DNA of 42,824 nucleotides, taken from contig JAFVYP010000226.1 of the NCBI GenBank assembly GCA_017508555.1, positions 1 through 42,824 of the forward strand. The letters run 5' to 3'. Shown here piece by piece: positions 14,898 to 29,800 of the stretch. The position numbers and the translations under genes were made by a program. The first letter of the stretch is position 1; each line of letters starts with the position of its first letter. The notes under the pieces are model-generated. The model was not told the DNA's origin and searched no databases. It saw only the letters and a list, made by a program, of their open reading frames with translations. The stretch comes from Lentisphaeria bacterium (GTDB taxonomy: Bacteria > Verrucomicrobiota > Lentisphaeria > Victivallales > Victivallaceae).

Positions 14898-17800
14898 ATG
14901 GCGAAGAAAATGTTGAGAAAACAGCGGATAGCGATCCAGAAGCTGGAAGAGCGCGTGCTTTTCGATGCTGCGGGAGCTGCGGAGATCGTCGATGCGGCGG
15001 CTGAGGCCGAAGCTGCGGCGCAGGAACAGGAGGCTCAGGAGCAGGAAGAATCTGCGGAGGAAGATGAAGAGCTGCCTGTTGAACAGGTTGCTCCCCCGGA
15101 AGAGGCTGCTGTCGGCAATGATGATGCTGAAAATGATGCCGGAAGCGGCGAAGAGGCTGCGGCAGAGGCTGAGGGTGAAGAGGCTGAAGTCCTGACGGAT
15201 ACCACGGAATTTTCCGGTGAAGTTGCCGATGCTTTCGCTGAAGCTGACGGTGAGGATTTTGCCTCTGATGATATTTCTGCCGCTGATGCGGATGATACGG
15301 ATGCAGCGGATTTGATCGAAACAGAAAGCTCTGAAGATGAAGCTGATGCAGAAGCTGATGAAAGTGTTCTGGCTGAAGAGGCTGACGCTGATGTTTCCGG
15401 AGAAGAGGCTGCTGATGACGAGATCGCCTTCACCGATGCTTTTGAAGCCGACAAGATCGAAGTTGAGCAGGAGGAGTCCCGCGAACTTGTGATCCTGAGT
15501 GACTACATCAAGGACAAAGAGACCATCATCTCTCAGCTGGATGAAAATACCGATGTTCTCATTCTTGAAGATGATGTCAATCCTCTGGATCAGATCAATG
15601 AGTATCTGGACAGCAAAGAGGGTGTGAAATACGATGCCATCCATGTTGTAAGTCACGGTAATGCCGGATATTTTCTGCTGAACGATGCCATCGTCGATGC
15701 GGATGCCGTTGCTGCGGATCCTGCCAGCTGGAAAGCCATCGGCGAACATCTGACCGATGACGGCGACATCATGATCTACGGCTGTAATGTGGCTGCCAGT
15801 GATGACGGCAAAGCCATGATCGCCAATATCGCCGAACTCACCGGAGCGGATGTGGCCGCCTCTGTGGATAAAGTCGGTTCTGCCAATGACTGGAGTCTTG
15901 AGTACAGCTACGGCATCGTTGATACGCAGAACGTCGTTATCAACGGCGCTGATTACAGTTTGGAATCCTATACGGTGGTCGAAGCCGGTGCGGCTGTTTT
16001 CGGGCCCGGCCAGACGTATGAGGGATTTACTATTGACGGCTCCGGACAGTTGCTCGACAAAGAAAATAAACTCGTTTCTGGTGTCGGTACTTTGGAGTGG
16101 GTGTTCGGTCAGCTCAGTTCTGCGGAGGATGATGTCGTTATCGTCGACTCCCGATATATTACCGGTGATGATATCGTATTTACCGGAGATTATACTTTCG
16201 GTTCTCTTTGGGGTGAAACGGAATTTGTTTTTAACGCCTTTACTGCAAATGGGATCGATGTGACCTTCAGCGGTAATCTCACCGTCAACAGTGATCTGGT
16301 CTTTTCCGGTGGTGTCGGTAATGTGACTTTTACGAAAGATCTGACCGTTACCGGCAGTTCATTCTCACTGGCTTCCGGCTATGGAACGATCTCTTTCGGA
16401 GGCGATGTCATTATCGGTGATCTGAGTGATAAAGCGCTCGCCGGAGCGGTTGATTTTTCCACCGGCAGCGATGCTGGATTTGACTTTACTGAAACGTATG
16501 GAAATACGCTCAGTGTCGGCATTAATTCCACCTTCAATCTGACGGTCGAGCTTGAGGACGAAGAGTCAACGACGGATCTTTATCGGGTGATCACTGTTGC
16601 CGAGGGCGGTGTCTGGGGACTTTACGGTGATTTGATTATGCGGGTCAACGATGTCGGCACCGGTACTGTTTTTGAGCTTCGTGATGTGTATCAGGGCAAT
16701 ACCCACGTGTACGGCGAAGTCCATGGAGATGCCACGCTGATCTTTGCCAATAATCTTGAAGAGACAGATCTTCAGGGCGGCGGCCGGATCTATATGGAAG
16801 ACGGCGTGGTCCGTTATGAACTTGGCGGTGCAAACGGTTTGAACAATGATACTTTGGCCGCCCGGGTCTATCAGGGTGCTTACGGCACACTGGGCGTGTT
16901 TCTTGGAACTGAAGCCCAGGAAACGTTTACCGTTGAAGATACCTATTTTGATCCTGAAGTCAGAAATGTCGGTGTGTTCCAAATCATTTCAGTCGATCGT
17001 GATTATGATGGAGAAGCTGATTATTTCTCGACGGGTACGATCAACATGGATGGTGCCTTCAACAATGCCATCTTCAGAGGCCGCCACACCACCGTTGATT
17101 TTGAATTCGGTACGACGGTTGATTTTGTCTATGACTCCAACAGTTATCAGGATATTCTCGGCGGTAACTATTACGGATTGACGATCGTGGGAACGGAGAT
17201 CCGTAATCTGACCAATAATCTGACTGTCGGAACGGATTCCGGCAAGGTCGATTTCGCATTGGCATTGAAACTCGGAGATTATTTCGGGTACGATGGCTTT
17301 ATGAAATTGGGAACAGTTCTCAATGTCAACGGCTATAATGTGACGTTTTTCGGAGAGACTCAATACGGCGATTCCGGCGAAGGTGAGATCCGTGCCGACG
17401 GCGGTACCGTTACCTATAATATAAGCGGCAACCATAACAGCAATGTATTCTACAAGGGCAACTACAATAATTTGACTGTCCAGGCTGTGCCCAGTTACTT
17501 CGGTACGGCTTATGAGACCTTTTATAACGCGAATGTCGGATGGGCCCAGATGGCCGGTTATACCTTGCCTGAGCCCGATCTGTACGGAGATGGGACTTTG
17601 ACCTTTGACATGAACCGTGATGTTGATGTCAAAGGAAGGTTTGTGGTCGTTTCTCTTGATGCAGATATTTCCAGCTCCAAATTTGAATCGGTATATCTGG
17701 AGATGGGAGGTCTTGGATCTGTTTCTCTGGGATATCAGAATGCGTTCGATGTGACAGTCAGCGCCACTGTCGGCAACATCGGTGCGCTTCTCCTTCAGGA

Positions 17801-20800
17801 TGCCAATCTGTCATTTACAGGCAATGTTCTTGGCAATATCGGTTCGATCACTGCCGTGAGAAGTGAGACTTTTGAACGGACTGCAGCCGGGGGATATCTT
17901 GCCGGCGCCAATGCCAACGGAACGCCTCAGGGGCTTCCAGACGCTCCTCTTGCGCTTACCTTCAATACGGCTCTTGCCCGTGTGGGAGGGCTTTCCGTTA
18001 CCGGTTATGATGTCTTTTTCAATAACGATGTCGTTCGGATCGGTACAACGGCCGGCAACCCGGCCATTGTGGCCGATGTGGCCCGTGTTCTGAACGGTCC
18101 CAACAGTTATCATTATGTCGTTTCCAATGTGACCTTTGCAAAGGATGTGGAGATCATCGGTCAGATCACCATGAACAACGCGGCTGACCTGAGAAGTGTT
18201 TTGAACTTCAAGGGCAACACTTCAGGAGATGCCCGGGTCGATATCATGCGCGGTCAGGTCAATTACCATTCCACTGTGGATCAGAAGGTCTTTACCGGAA
18301 ACTACGACCAGTTGAACATTCTGGGAGCCGGAACCAAGACTGTTGAGGATGATGTGACTGTCTATGGAGATTTCTTCGGCAGTACCTCTGAGATCGTTCT
18401 GAACGGCGGCACGTTCCAATTTTCCCGTTTCACTGCCAGTACAGGTACAGAGCCCAACCGTCCTGACTTTGTCGTCAACAGCGGAGCGACGCTGCTTTTT
18501 GAGCAGTCGCAGACAGAGGGCGCCATTGATTTCTACGGTTCCATCACCGTCAATGGAACGGCAGCAAATGCCGGTGTCGTCAGTTTTGATGCCAGTGGCA
18601 GATATCACGGTATCGTGACCATTGGCGAGTACGGTTCCATGGCGGTCAATGCGAATGATGTTGTTCTTTCCCATGTGGTCAATCATGGAGAACTTTCCTT
18701 CACCCGTCCTGTGACCATCAGTCTGCTGCACAACTACGGCGAAACGACGATCGGCCATACCCAGGTGAAGATGGATGTCTATAACCACGGTACGGGAAAT
18801 CTTATTTTCAATCTCGTCAATAAACCGGCAAACGGCGCTGCGTTCCTCTATAAGTTTGAACGCGGCGAAGGTGCCGCCTGGAATGCCGGAACCACATACA
18901 ACACCGGTGATGAAGCCACGCTGGGCAGCGGCTGGGTCGCGCAGCAGAATGGCATCACCGGTATCGAACCCGGTGTGGAATATTGGTCGGAACTGGATGA
19001 TACTGTCTGCCCGGCTTATTCCAACGTCCAGACCTACAAAGCCGGTGATCTTGTCAAAGTCGGCGGCAATTACTACGTGGCCGCCGGGGATATCGCTGCC
19101 GGTCAGGAGCCCGGTGTCTCTGCCCTCTGGTCGCAGATCCAGAATTACGATGCCGCAGAGAGCTACGTTGTCGGCAATTATGCTGTCCATAACGGCGAGC
19201 TTTACAGTGCAGTTACTGACAACGGCGGTGCGCATGCTGCGGTCACTCCCGGCGAGACTTACTGGTTAACGCTTGCTGAAACGGCAACAGCCAACCGTCT
19301 TATCAACGGCGGTACGATAACGGTCAGTGACGGTACGCTCGAATTGTCCGCGTTCACCCAGGGGGACAAGTCTGCCGCCAACGGTCAGTGGCATTTTGAC
19401 GATATCAGTTATGTCATCAACCGCAACGCTGTTACCGGACGTTACGGCACACTGATCGTTGAAACCGCTTCCACTGCGCTCAATTCCAATAACGGACTGA
19501 GTGCTGAACAGAGAAGCTTCCTGGGCGATATCAGCAACTACGGATACTTCTTCCTCAACACTGTTGCTGATGACACCTATACTTTTGCCGGTTCTGTCAC
19601 CAATCATAATGGCAGTGAATTTGTTATCCAGAGTGCTGACAAGGTGGTCTTTACCGGCGCTCTGGAACACAACGGACTGCTCTACACGACCATTGAGGGA
19701 GCAGACGGTCCTGAGCTGCGTTTCAGCGGTGCTGTTTCAGGAGACGGCACGATTGCCGGACCCAATGGAGAGGGCTATAACGGTCAGGTGACCTACGATG
19801 CCACTTCCAGCGCCCAGCGCATCATCAACGGCGTTTACAACAATACCGTCAAACTGGAAGGCAACAGCAAGAGTGTCGGCGGTCACGTCGAGTTCAACGA
19901 TACGGTGACTCTCGGCACCACGATCTTTGAAACGGACGGCCGTGACGGAGAGATCTTCTTCAATGCGGCAACAGCCAGTTCTGTCGGACTTTCCGGACGT
20001 TTTGACGGCGGCGTGGATGTGGTCTATACCGATGACGCCCGCACGATCTTTGAAGGCAGTTACGGCAATCTTGAGATCATTTCCACGACGGCCCGGAATA
20101 ATGTTGAAGTCAATCTGACTGTGTTAGAGGATCTGACCCTTTCCGGAACGATCTCCTTCGGCGGCAATACGGCAACGCCTCCGAAACTGGTCGTTGCCGG
20201 AAATATGGCTCTGCTGGCAGGAAGCGTTGTCACCATCGGCGCCAGCCGTGAACTGCGCGATGCGACGATCACAGGCAGCGGCGATTTGACCATCACTTCG
20301 ACCCGGCTTTTCAATGTCAGCTTTGATGCAGAAGGCTATCTGGGACGGGTGACTTACAATGCCGGAGAAGGTGAGCAGAACATCATTGCCAGCACCTATG
20401 TCGGCGGATTGACTCTGACAGGCGGAACCAAGATCATTGAAAAAAATCTGACTGTTTCCGGATTGTTTGCGTCTTCCGCCAGTGATGTGATCATCCGCGG
20501 AGGCGCGACTGTCAATGCGGAACAGATCCAGGTTGATTACATTACCGTCAAATACGGTGCGACGCTGGCTCTCAATCTGGTCGGCAATGATAACCGTTTG
20601 GGCAATGCCACGCCCGCCAACGGCCTTGTCCGCATGGGCGGTACGCTGACTGTCCGCGGTAAAGTCGAGGGAACCGAAGAGCTGCGTATTTACCGCTGGG
20701 AAGATCTTGCCAGACCCGATGAAAACGGCAATGATACGATCACCGATGCAAGCCGGATCGATGTGCTTGCAGCCGGAACGCTCAGTATTTACAGCGGCCG

Positions 20801-23800
20801 GGTGTACTTTGATGGAATGCCCGAAACGAATGGCGGCATTTACGCTTCTGTGATGGATCTGACGGAAGAGACCGGCGCCTGGCAGGGATATGAGGATCCC
20901 AACACCCGTCTGAAAAATTTCTGGATCACGATCTCTGAAAACGTTTCAACGCTGGATCTTACGGGATATGGCATCAACAGCAAATTCCTGATCAAACATG
21001 GTGCGACTCTGACAGTCAACGGATTTGATGAACTCAACGGCAACGCTTTGATCATTTCAGACACGATCCAGGCTGTCCGTATCGAGGATGGCGGTGTGCT
21101 GCGTTTCCTGAACAGCACCTTTACTGCCGGCGGAACAGGGTACACGAAAGATTCCTGGACCGTTACCAATCTGATCGTGGAAGGCGGCGGTACAGTCCTT
21201 GTCGGTTCCACCGATTCTTCCGCAGAGGCTGTGACATTGAATGTGACCAATGCCCATCTTGTCGGCGGCGAGAATGTGATCGAAGCTCTCCGGGGCAACG
21301 GCAGCGTGAACTTCACCGGAACCACCGAAGGCAGCGGCCGTGTCAGCATGCGTGTGGAAGAAGATTCCAACTCACGTGTGACTTATAGCGCAGCTGTGGA
21401 TACCGTTTACGGCGGTACTTACAAGAATCTGACGATCAACGGCTATGATGCTCCCGCAGAGGGTGAGGCTCTTGCCAAGGTCGTTACTGAAGATATCCGT
21501 GTTGACGGCAATTTTGAAGCTGCCGGAAAAGTCACGATGACCAATTCTGTTACTTTCAACGGCACTGTTACAGATGCCGGTAATGATACCCGGTTGTCTT
21601 TGAGCGGCTCTGTTTCCGGTATCGGAAGTTTCAATTTCGATGCTGAAGAAAGTATCGTGTACTACAACAGCGATACGGCTCTTCAGAACGTTCTTCAGGG
21701 AACTTACAGTAACCTGACTCTGGTTGCGGAAAACTATACGGTCGCCAATCCCAAGGTCTTTTCCGTGATCGATGTGGAAGCTGCTGATGAGACCCTGACT
21801 GTCACCGGAAAACTTTCGCTTCCCTCTCAGGTGATCTTCGGCACTGCCGACCGCGCAGAAGCAGAGCAAGTCTCTCTCAACTTCAACGGAGCCAATGAGG
21901 GCGACGGTCTGGTCCGGTTCGGCGCCAATTCTCTTGTGACTTACAATAATGCGGCTTCCCGTGTGTTTGCCGGTGTCTATAATGACTTGACCTTCTCCGG
22001 AACGGGCGGGACGGCTGAAACGCCCAATACCTACAGTTTTGCAGGGAATACCCGGATCGACGGTGAGCTGACGCTGGATACAAATGCCAAGATCACTGCC
22101 ACCGGTACGGTGGATCATCATATTACTGTCACCTTTGCCGGCAGCACGCAGGGCGCGGGAGCGCTTCACTTCAGGGACTATACAACGGCGGTTTACAGAG
22201 AAGGCGTTACGGTTATTTCCGGAACCTATTATAATCTGACCCTTGAAGGGGCTGAGGATGATCTGGGGGCTGTTACGGTCACCGGTGATGCCCACTTTGA
22301 AAAAGAGGTCCACGGAGCCAGCGACTGGATCTTTGCCGGAACCATTTCCGGTGACGGCAGGATCATCCATACGGGAACAGTGACCTATGCAGACGGATTT
22401 TACGGTCCCGGTTTTTCCGGCGATTACAACAACATCGTCATCAATGCCGGCAATAACAGCAGTAAGAATCCGCTGGGTGTGACTTTCAGCGATGTGAACA
22501 TCGGCGGCGATGTTTCCGGTATCGGCAAGGTGACCTTCACCAAACAGGTCGGTCTGGTTTATGATGATGAAAACGATGTCAACGGACACCGCGGCCAGAT
22601 CAACAGTGAGATCCTGACCGTTGTTTACGATTGGGGCGTGGGTGATTCTCTGCCTGAAAACTGCATCATGACAGGTACTTACGGTACTCTGATCCTTGTG
22701 GGACACGGTTTGAACTTTACGCCCGGTTTGAGCGGTCAGCCTTACACACATACCGATCACGGCACCTACCGTCTCGACGGTGATGTCACGGTCGCTGTGA
22801 AGATGGAGATCGGCCGTTATGCCAAACTTTCCTCCAACAACAACAATGAGTTTACCCTGACCATCAACGGTTCTACCAATGCCAGTCTGGGCGACTTTGA
22901 ACTTTTGGAGGATGAAGAAGATCTCTGGTTTGAAGATTACATGCCCAACAACGGTGTTGTTGATATGGGTACCGGCAGTACCATTGTTTACGGCAACTCT
23001 GCCGAGATCTTCGGAGGAAACTATTACAATCTGACTTCCAGCGGCGACAAGGATCTGCAGATCAGAAACATCACTGTCGATGGTCTTGCCAGCTTCTCCA
23101 ACGGCGTTGTCCGCGGTGCCGGACGGTGGGTGTTCAACGGAACGGCTGCTACCGTCAGTGCCTCCTTTGAAAATGTCATGACGGAATATCTCTGGAATAA
23201 TTACTATAATAACGACGATGTGCAGACGCCTGAGTACTCCATTGATTCCGGATTCGACTGGGATACAGAAAGCTACGTCGATATGGAATACCAGTATTAT
23301 GACGATGGTGCATTTGACTGGGATTATGTTGAACCGGCTTATGTGAACGGTTTCCAGTACAATCAGGTGGTGTACGGTGAAAACTTCACCGGAGGCGGCG
23401 CCGCGCTGGATGGTAAATATACCAATCTTGTTGTCAATTCTGCCGCCGGTATCACTTTCGGCAATATAACGCTTTACGGAGAACTTTCCGGAACAGGCAA
23501 TATCAATTTTGCCGGAACAAATACCTTCGGCGTCAATGAGATCAATGGCTGGCGTGATGACTACAGCAGTTCCGCCTCAGCCAACATGAGCGGAGACAGC
23601 ACTGTTGTTTATACGCTGGCCAACAGCAAGATCCTCGGCGGTGTTTATCAGAATCTGACTCTTGAACACTCCCATGTGCTTGACAGCAGTTTTGCTGTCC
23701 ACAAGATGGCGACCCTGAACGCCACCCAGACCCTCGGAACCGATGTGACCATCAGCTTCCTCGGTACGACCAATGGCGCAGAGGGCGGCCGTCTTGAACA

Positions 23801-26800
23801 CCATGAGACGCAGAATACGGTGATCTACGGTGAGGATGCCGCCGTCTTCCGCGGTACTTACTACAACCTTTCCTTTGACAGCGGCGTCATCAAAGACGGC
23901 ATGTTCGGTTACGATACCGCCAAAGGTGCTTACGATGCCACGGCGATCGCCGTTTACGGCGCTCTGGACATCGTCTATACGGATACCAAAGAGCTGCAGG
24001 GTGAGTATGCGTTCACCATGTACGGAACGGCCGGAAGCAATCTCCACAGCTTCAAACATGAGGGCGGCGAGGTCATTTACGGACACGCTTTCGGCAACGA
24101 AGATCCTCTGGTCGGAGCCAATGTGATCGCCGGTGAATACCATGATATCACCTTCAAGGGCGGCGTCGATGCGGATCACAAGATCGTTTATACCGCCTTT
24201 GATGATGTGACCATCAACGGCCACTCCACCATCGAAAGGTACGCCATTTTTGCGGCTCAGGGCTCTTCTGACATCATCGTTGCGGGTGTGACGTTCCATC
24301 AGACTCCCGGAACCAGCGGTTACAACCGCGTCTGGATCAATGAGAGCGGCTCTGAAAGCCTCTACTACAAGGACGGCAGATGGGTGCGTATCAGTGCTGA
24401 CGGTACGATCATCGATCAGACGAACGGTTCCTTTACCGATCCCTTTGCCGCTGAGTGGGAAAACGACACCTCTATTTCCGGCAACATGACGACCATTTCT
24501 TTCCTCGGCACCACCAATGCCAGGGAGGTGGCTTCCGTTCCCGGCGGACCCATGATCGCCGGAGTGGCCATGAGTGAGTATTCCACGACGAAGTATGCGC
24601 CCGGTGCGGATATGTATGAAGGCAGCTACTACCGCTTTGAAGTTGTCGGCGGAACAGATGTGCTTTTCAGCGACCTGCCGGATACCTCCCGCTTTGAGGT
24701 GACCAACGAACTGATCGTGGATATTGCCGATGGTTACTACTTCGTCTTTGATACCTCCGTTTCTGAAAACTTCAAGCTTTCAGTGACTATCCACGGCGAT
24801 ATCTGGTACACCAATGCCTATCTGGGCGGAGATGAGGTCAATCCCGGCCATCAGCCTCTTGGCGGCAGTTTTGCCGGTTCCATCCGTCTGGGCGGTGATT
24901 ATACCGTTGATCACAGCTATTCGGGAACCTATGACGGCGATGTGCTTCTTTCCGGTGTGACCATTACCGGAGACAGCAAATATATCGATGCCGCGGCTCT
25001 GCGCGGCACGCTGACTATCGCCGACAGCAGCTATGACGGTGCCGATTTCAAACTGCTGGTCGATTCTGAATTGACTGAACGTCCGGCGGTCAGGTACAGC
25101 GGAGACTCCTCCATCATGGCTCTGTACACGGTCGATGAGGCCACCGGCAACTTTGTTGCCACAGCTTACGATGAGCTGATCCTCGACGGCAATCTTTCTG
25201 TCGGCAGAGGCAATCTGGTCGAAGTGGCGAACAAACTGACCTTTATGGAAAATGCCACTCTCACCATTGAAGGCGACTTCATCCTCGGCAGTGAGGCGCA
25301 GAAGGCTGTGCTTGAAGCGGCCAAGCCCACCACCAATATGATCGCCGCACAGGGAACCTCTGAAGAGAATGTCAACTTCTACCTGAAGGGCGGCTCCGTA
25401 CTTCCTTATATCGTTAATCAGGGCAATGGACACTTTGATATCGTTGTTGAAAACAATGCCTCTTTCAGCGGTATCTATGTCACCGGCGGAACGACCAATA
25501 TCACTGCCGGAAATAATGCGACCTTCAATGATATCCTTTCCTCCGGCGGTGTTTTGAATCTGACTGCCGGAAAAGATGCTGTTTTCAATTATAATATTCA
25601 AGTTGGCAGCACGCCGGAGGGTGGTGCCGGTATCGTCAATATCCATGCGGATTCCGCCAGACTCAAGGGCTCCGGTATCTATGTTGAGGGCGGTCAGCTC
25701 TATCTTGATCTGGGAACGGCTGACAGTTCTGTCACCAGCACGATCGCCAATGATGTAAAGGTTTCCGGTGCAGGCGCGCTCTTTACCGTCGCCGGTTTCA
25801 ATGTCAGTTTCTCCGGATTTGTCAATGTCATCAACAGCGCTGAGATGCGCATTACCGGCAGCAACATCGCCTTCAGCAACGATGTCCTCAACTACAACGT
25901 TGGCACTATCGGTTACAACACGACAACGGGAAGCGGTTACAAGTGGATCCACGATTATCTCTTCAATGACGCGGAATACTATGAATTCTATCAGAATAAG
26001 CCCCAAAGTGTCATTGTTCCCGCGACAGCCAAAAATCCCGGAACGATCACCATTGATACCACCGGAAAAGTGACCTTCTCTGAACTGGTCGTTTCCGGAG
26101 GCGATTTCAACATCGTCAACGGTGATGTGTATTTCAACGCCCAGTTCGCCATTGCCGACGGAACCTTCAGCATCACCGGCGGAAACGTCTTCTTCAAGAA
26201 TGATGTTTATGTCAGTGCTGTTTACGGTGACGGCGTGGCGTCGTCTGAATACACGCTTTTGAGTATTACCGGCGGTAACGTGACCATGTCCGGCAGCCTC
26301 TACAACTGGGTGCGTATCCCCGTCGGATACTATGGCACATCTATTTCTCCCGTGCTGCAGTACAACGGTCCCTTCTACCTGAGCGATAATAAAATCGTAC
26401 TCCGGGCTTCGTTGAATGTTTCCGAGGTCTATATCGCAGGAGACGCTCATGTCACCATCGTTGAAAATGTGAGCAATATGGGCCTCTGGGGTACGACTGG
26501 TTTTGTGCTTGCCGGCAATGCCGAAGTGACTATCGGCGGTAATCTTGCCAACTACAGCGATGATACAATGCAATTCTGGAGCGGTACCGGTGTGAAGTAT
26601 GATTATCTTACCAATCTGATGGGCTTCAGCTCCGGTTTCGGCGAAGCGGGAACGACCCATTCTCTTCAACCGGCCAGATACTCTACTTCCGCAGCTGCCA
26701 TTTTCCTCGTTGACGAGGCCGCCAGACTGCAGGTCACGGGCGAAACCTGGAACGGTGCCACCTACACCAGGGGAACTGCCTGGGGCAAGACTTCCGGAGC

Positions 26801-29800
26801 TCTCGGATGGAGTCAGTTTACTGTCAACTCCAAGTACAACCAGTTCACCGGGTTCTTCACCAACAGCAGTCATTTCTACATCAACGGCTCTGAAAACTCC
26901 TTCAGCGATATTGAGACCCGTTACTTCATGTATATCAATGACACCAACTCCTTCGGAACCATCACCAACTATCAGGATCTCAAGATCACCAATCCGGGTG
27001 CTGTGGTCCTCTCTCTGGTGAACGAGGGCGGCAAGGTCTGGATCACCGGCGATGCCGACGGATTCGTCTTTGAAAATGAATTGACGGTCAACGGCGGATT
27101 TGTTTCCATCGAAACAGAGCTGGGCGTTCCGATCGCTTCCGATGTGACGATCACACGCGAAGGTGAACTGACCTTCTCCGCAACGAACGATATCGACGGA
27201 AATGTGGAGATCACTTCCGGTTCCCTCACCTTTGCCGGTGAAGCGGGCAACTCCAATATCCGCGGAGAGGTCTCCATCGGTGCTGCGGGTACGCTGAATG
27301 TCTCCACCAAAGAGAATTCCGTCAACTTCTTTGCCAACATCGACAATGCCGGCAAGTTCGTCGTTGACGGCAGCATCACTGTCGATGATGCTGCCCGGAT
27401 CACCAACAGCGGCAGCATCACCATTGCCAAACAGTCCGAAATCGCCGGAGATCTGGCCAATGAGACTACCGGTAATATCATCGTTGCCGCCGGTGCTGCG
27501 GGAACTGTGTTCAATACCGTGAGCAATGTCGGCTCCTTCACCAATGCCGCCAACAACGTCACCTACAAAGGCAAATTTGAGAACAAGGGTACGTTCATCA
27601 ACAATAACGGTATCACTGGCGTCCTCTTTGAGAACGAGTTTGTCAATGACGGCTTGATGAAGATCGACGGCGAGATCACCGTTCAGGGTCTCTTTACCAA
27701 TACTGCCTCCGCAGAGGGAACCGGTCTCTATGTTTACGGTCTGGCCGATTTCAACGAAACGGTCAATACCGGAAGCATCTATCTTGAACCCATCACCGGC
27801 AAACATGCGGCTACGGTCAAATTTGGAGATATCACCAATGACGGCCTTATCACCTCTCTGAATGACAGCCGCAACGCAGGCGATATCTACTTCAAGGGTC
27901 TCACCCTCGGCAACGGTACCATCGAAGGTTTCACCGGTACACTCTACTATGTCTATACCGGAACGGAAGAGATCAAACAGACCTTCTATGAAAACAGCAA
28001 GTACGGTGAAGTGACCGTTTATGTGGGCAACAACTCCGTTAATCCTGATGCTGATTACAGCAAGGGCCTGGTGACCATCGACCGCGACGGTCTCACCTTC
28101 AAGGCGCTGATCCTTGACGGCGGCAACCTGGCTATCGGTGATGAGGATACGCACATCAATGTCGATGCGTCCAGCTTCATCGAAAAAACACCCGGTACCA
28201 TCACCGTCAATGCCGGTTCCACTTTGAGCTTCAGTAATGAAGAGGGAACGGAATTCACAAGCAGTCTTCACAACTACGGTCTGGTGACCAGCGTGGGAGA
28301 TCTGGTCCTCATGGGAACCACCGAAGGCAACGGTCTGGTCTATATCGGTGAAGGCAAGTCCATCACCTACGGCTATGACGGAGAGGGTGAACAAGTTTTG
28401 TTTGCCTTTGCCGAAGGCAGCGCCACCAATCTGATCATCCAGGGCAGCGACAAGGCCATCGCAACGGATATGACCATTGCCAAACTGACCAACAACGGTT
28501 CAGATATCAATGTCCGCGCCGGCGCCAGCCTCACCCTCGGCGAAATCGACGGAACCGCTGCCGGTGTGGACGGATTCACCATCACCACACAGGCCGCCGT
28601 TGCCGATGATCCCGAAACGGAAGCTGATGAAACTCGGGCTGCCGGTATCCTCAATGTGACTGCCGGAACGCTCAACGCCGCTGTTGAAAACTACGGTTCT
28701 TTCAACGTCGCGGCGGCAGGCCTTGCAGTTGCTCTCGGCGGAACCGTCAACAATTACGGTGTGCTCAATGCCTCCGCTTCCGCCGTTGAAGGCGAAAACG
28801 GTGTGGTCAACGGTTCCATCAGCTTCAACGGCAAAGTGACCAATAAGGCCGAAGGAACATTTGTCCTCTCCGGAACGGAAAAGGATACCATCTTCTTTGC
28901 CGATCTTGTCAACGAAGGCAATATCGAACTGGGCGTGGGTATCAGCTGGGAAAAACTTGCCAATGCCGGAACCATCACGATCGTTTCCGATCAGATCTTC
29001 AACGCCGGTTTGAGCAATACGGAAACGGGTATCATCAAGATCGCAGAAAACGTCACCGTGACTATCGCAGAAGCTGTCACGCTTGACGGAACTGTTGAGG
29101 TCAGTGCCAATGCGGTCCTCAAAGTCTCTGTCAGCGGCGTACTTGATGATCCCAACGCAGAAATGCCCAACATCACTTCCGGCGGAGCCAGACTCAATGC
29201 CGTCATCAATAACGGCTTGATCGATGTGACCGGAGAAGGCGCTGACAAACGCGCTGTTCTGAGCATCAATACCATTGATAATGCCAACGGCAGGATCAAT
29301 GTGGGCGGTTTCGGTGATCTCCTTGTCACTGATAAAGAGATCGACGTCATTCAGGGCGAGGTCGAACTGGATGCCGACGGCCGGATCTATACCTACGGTA
29401 AACTGGAGCATGTCAGCATCGTTGTCACCACCAGCAAAAAACTCTCTGAAATGGGCAACGGCATTTATCCTGCCGATCAGGATAAATACAACCACATCGG
29501 TTTTACCGCCAAAGGTGAGGAAGTCGTTTTCACCATTGATGTTGACAGCGGCGATGTTTACTCCTTCAAGGCGATCGACGGTGCGGAACTTGCCTTCACC
29601 GGAAATGATCTTCAGATCGACGGTATCGTCAGTGTTGCTGAAGATGCCTCCATAACCGTCAGCGAGGGCAGCTCTGTCACCTTTACCGACACAGTGACCG
29701 TTGACAGCACTCTGGAAAACAAAGGCACTGTCACCATTGATTCTGCCGACAGCAGCATCAATGCGCTGGACAACAGCGGTACGCTGACCACTGCCGGCAA

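Noticed and set aside
24780-28394. Open frame of 1204 codons on the - strand inside the giant gene
   Set aside because: It lies fully antisense to a gene with promoter, ribosome site and recognisable domains. Codon bias of the sense strand (GNC-type codons) keeps the opposite strand open. The translation shows no family-like features.
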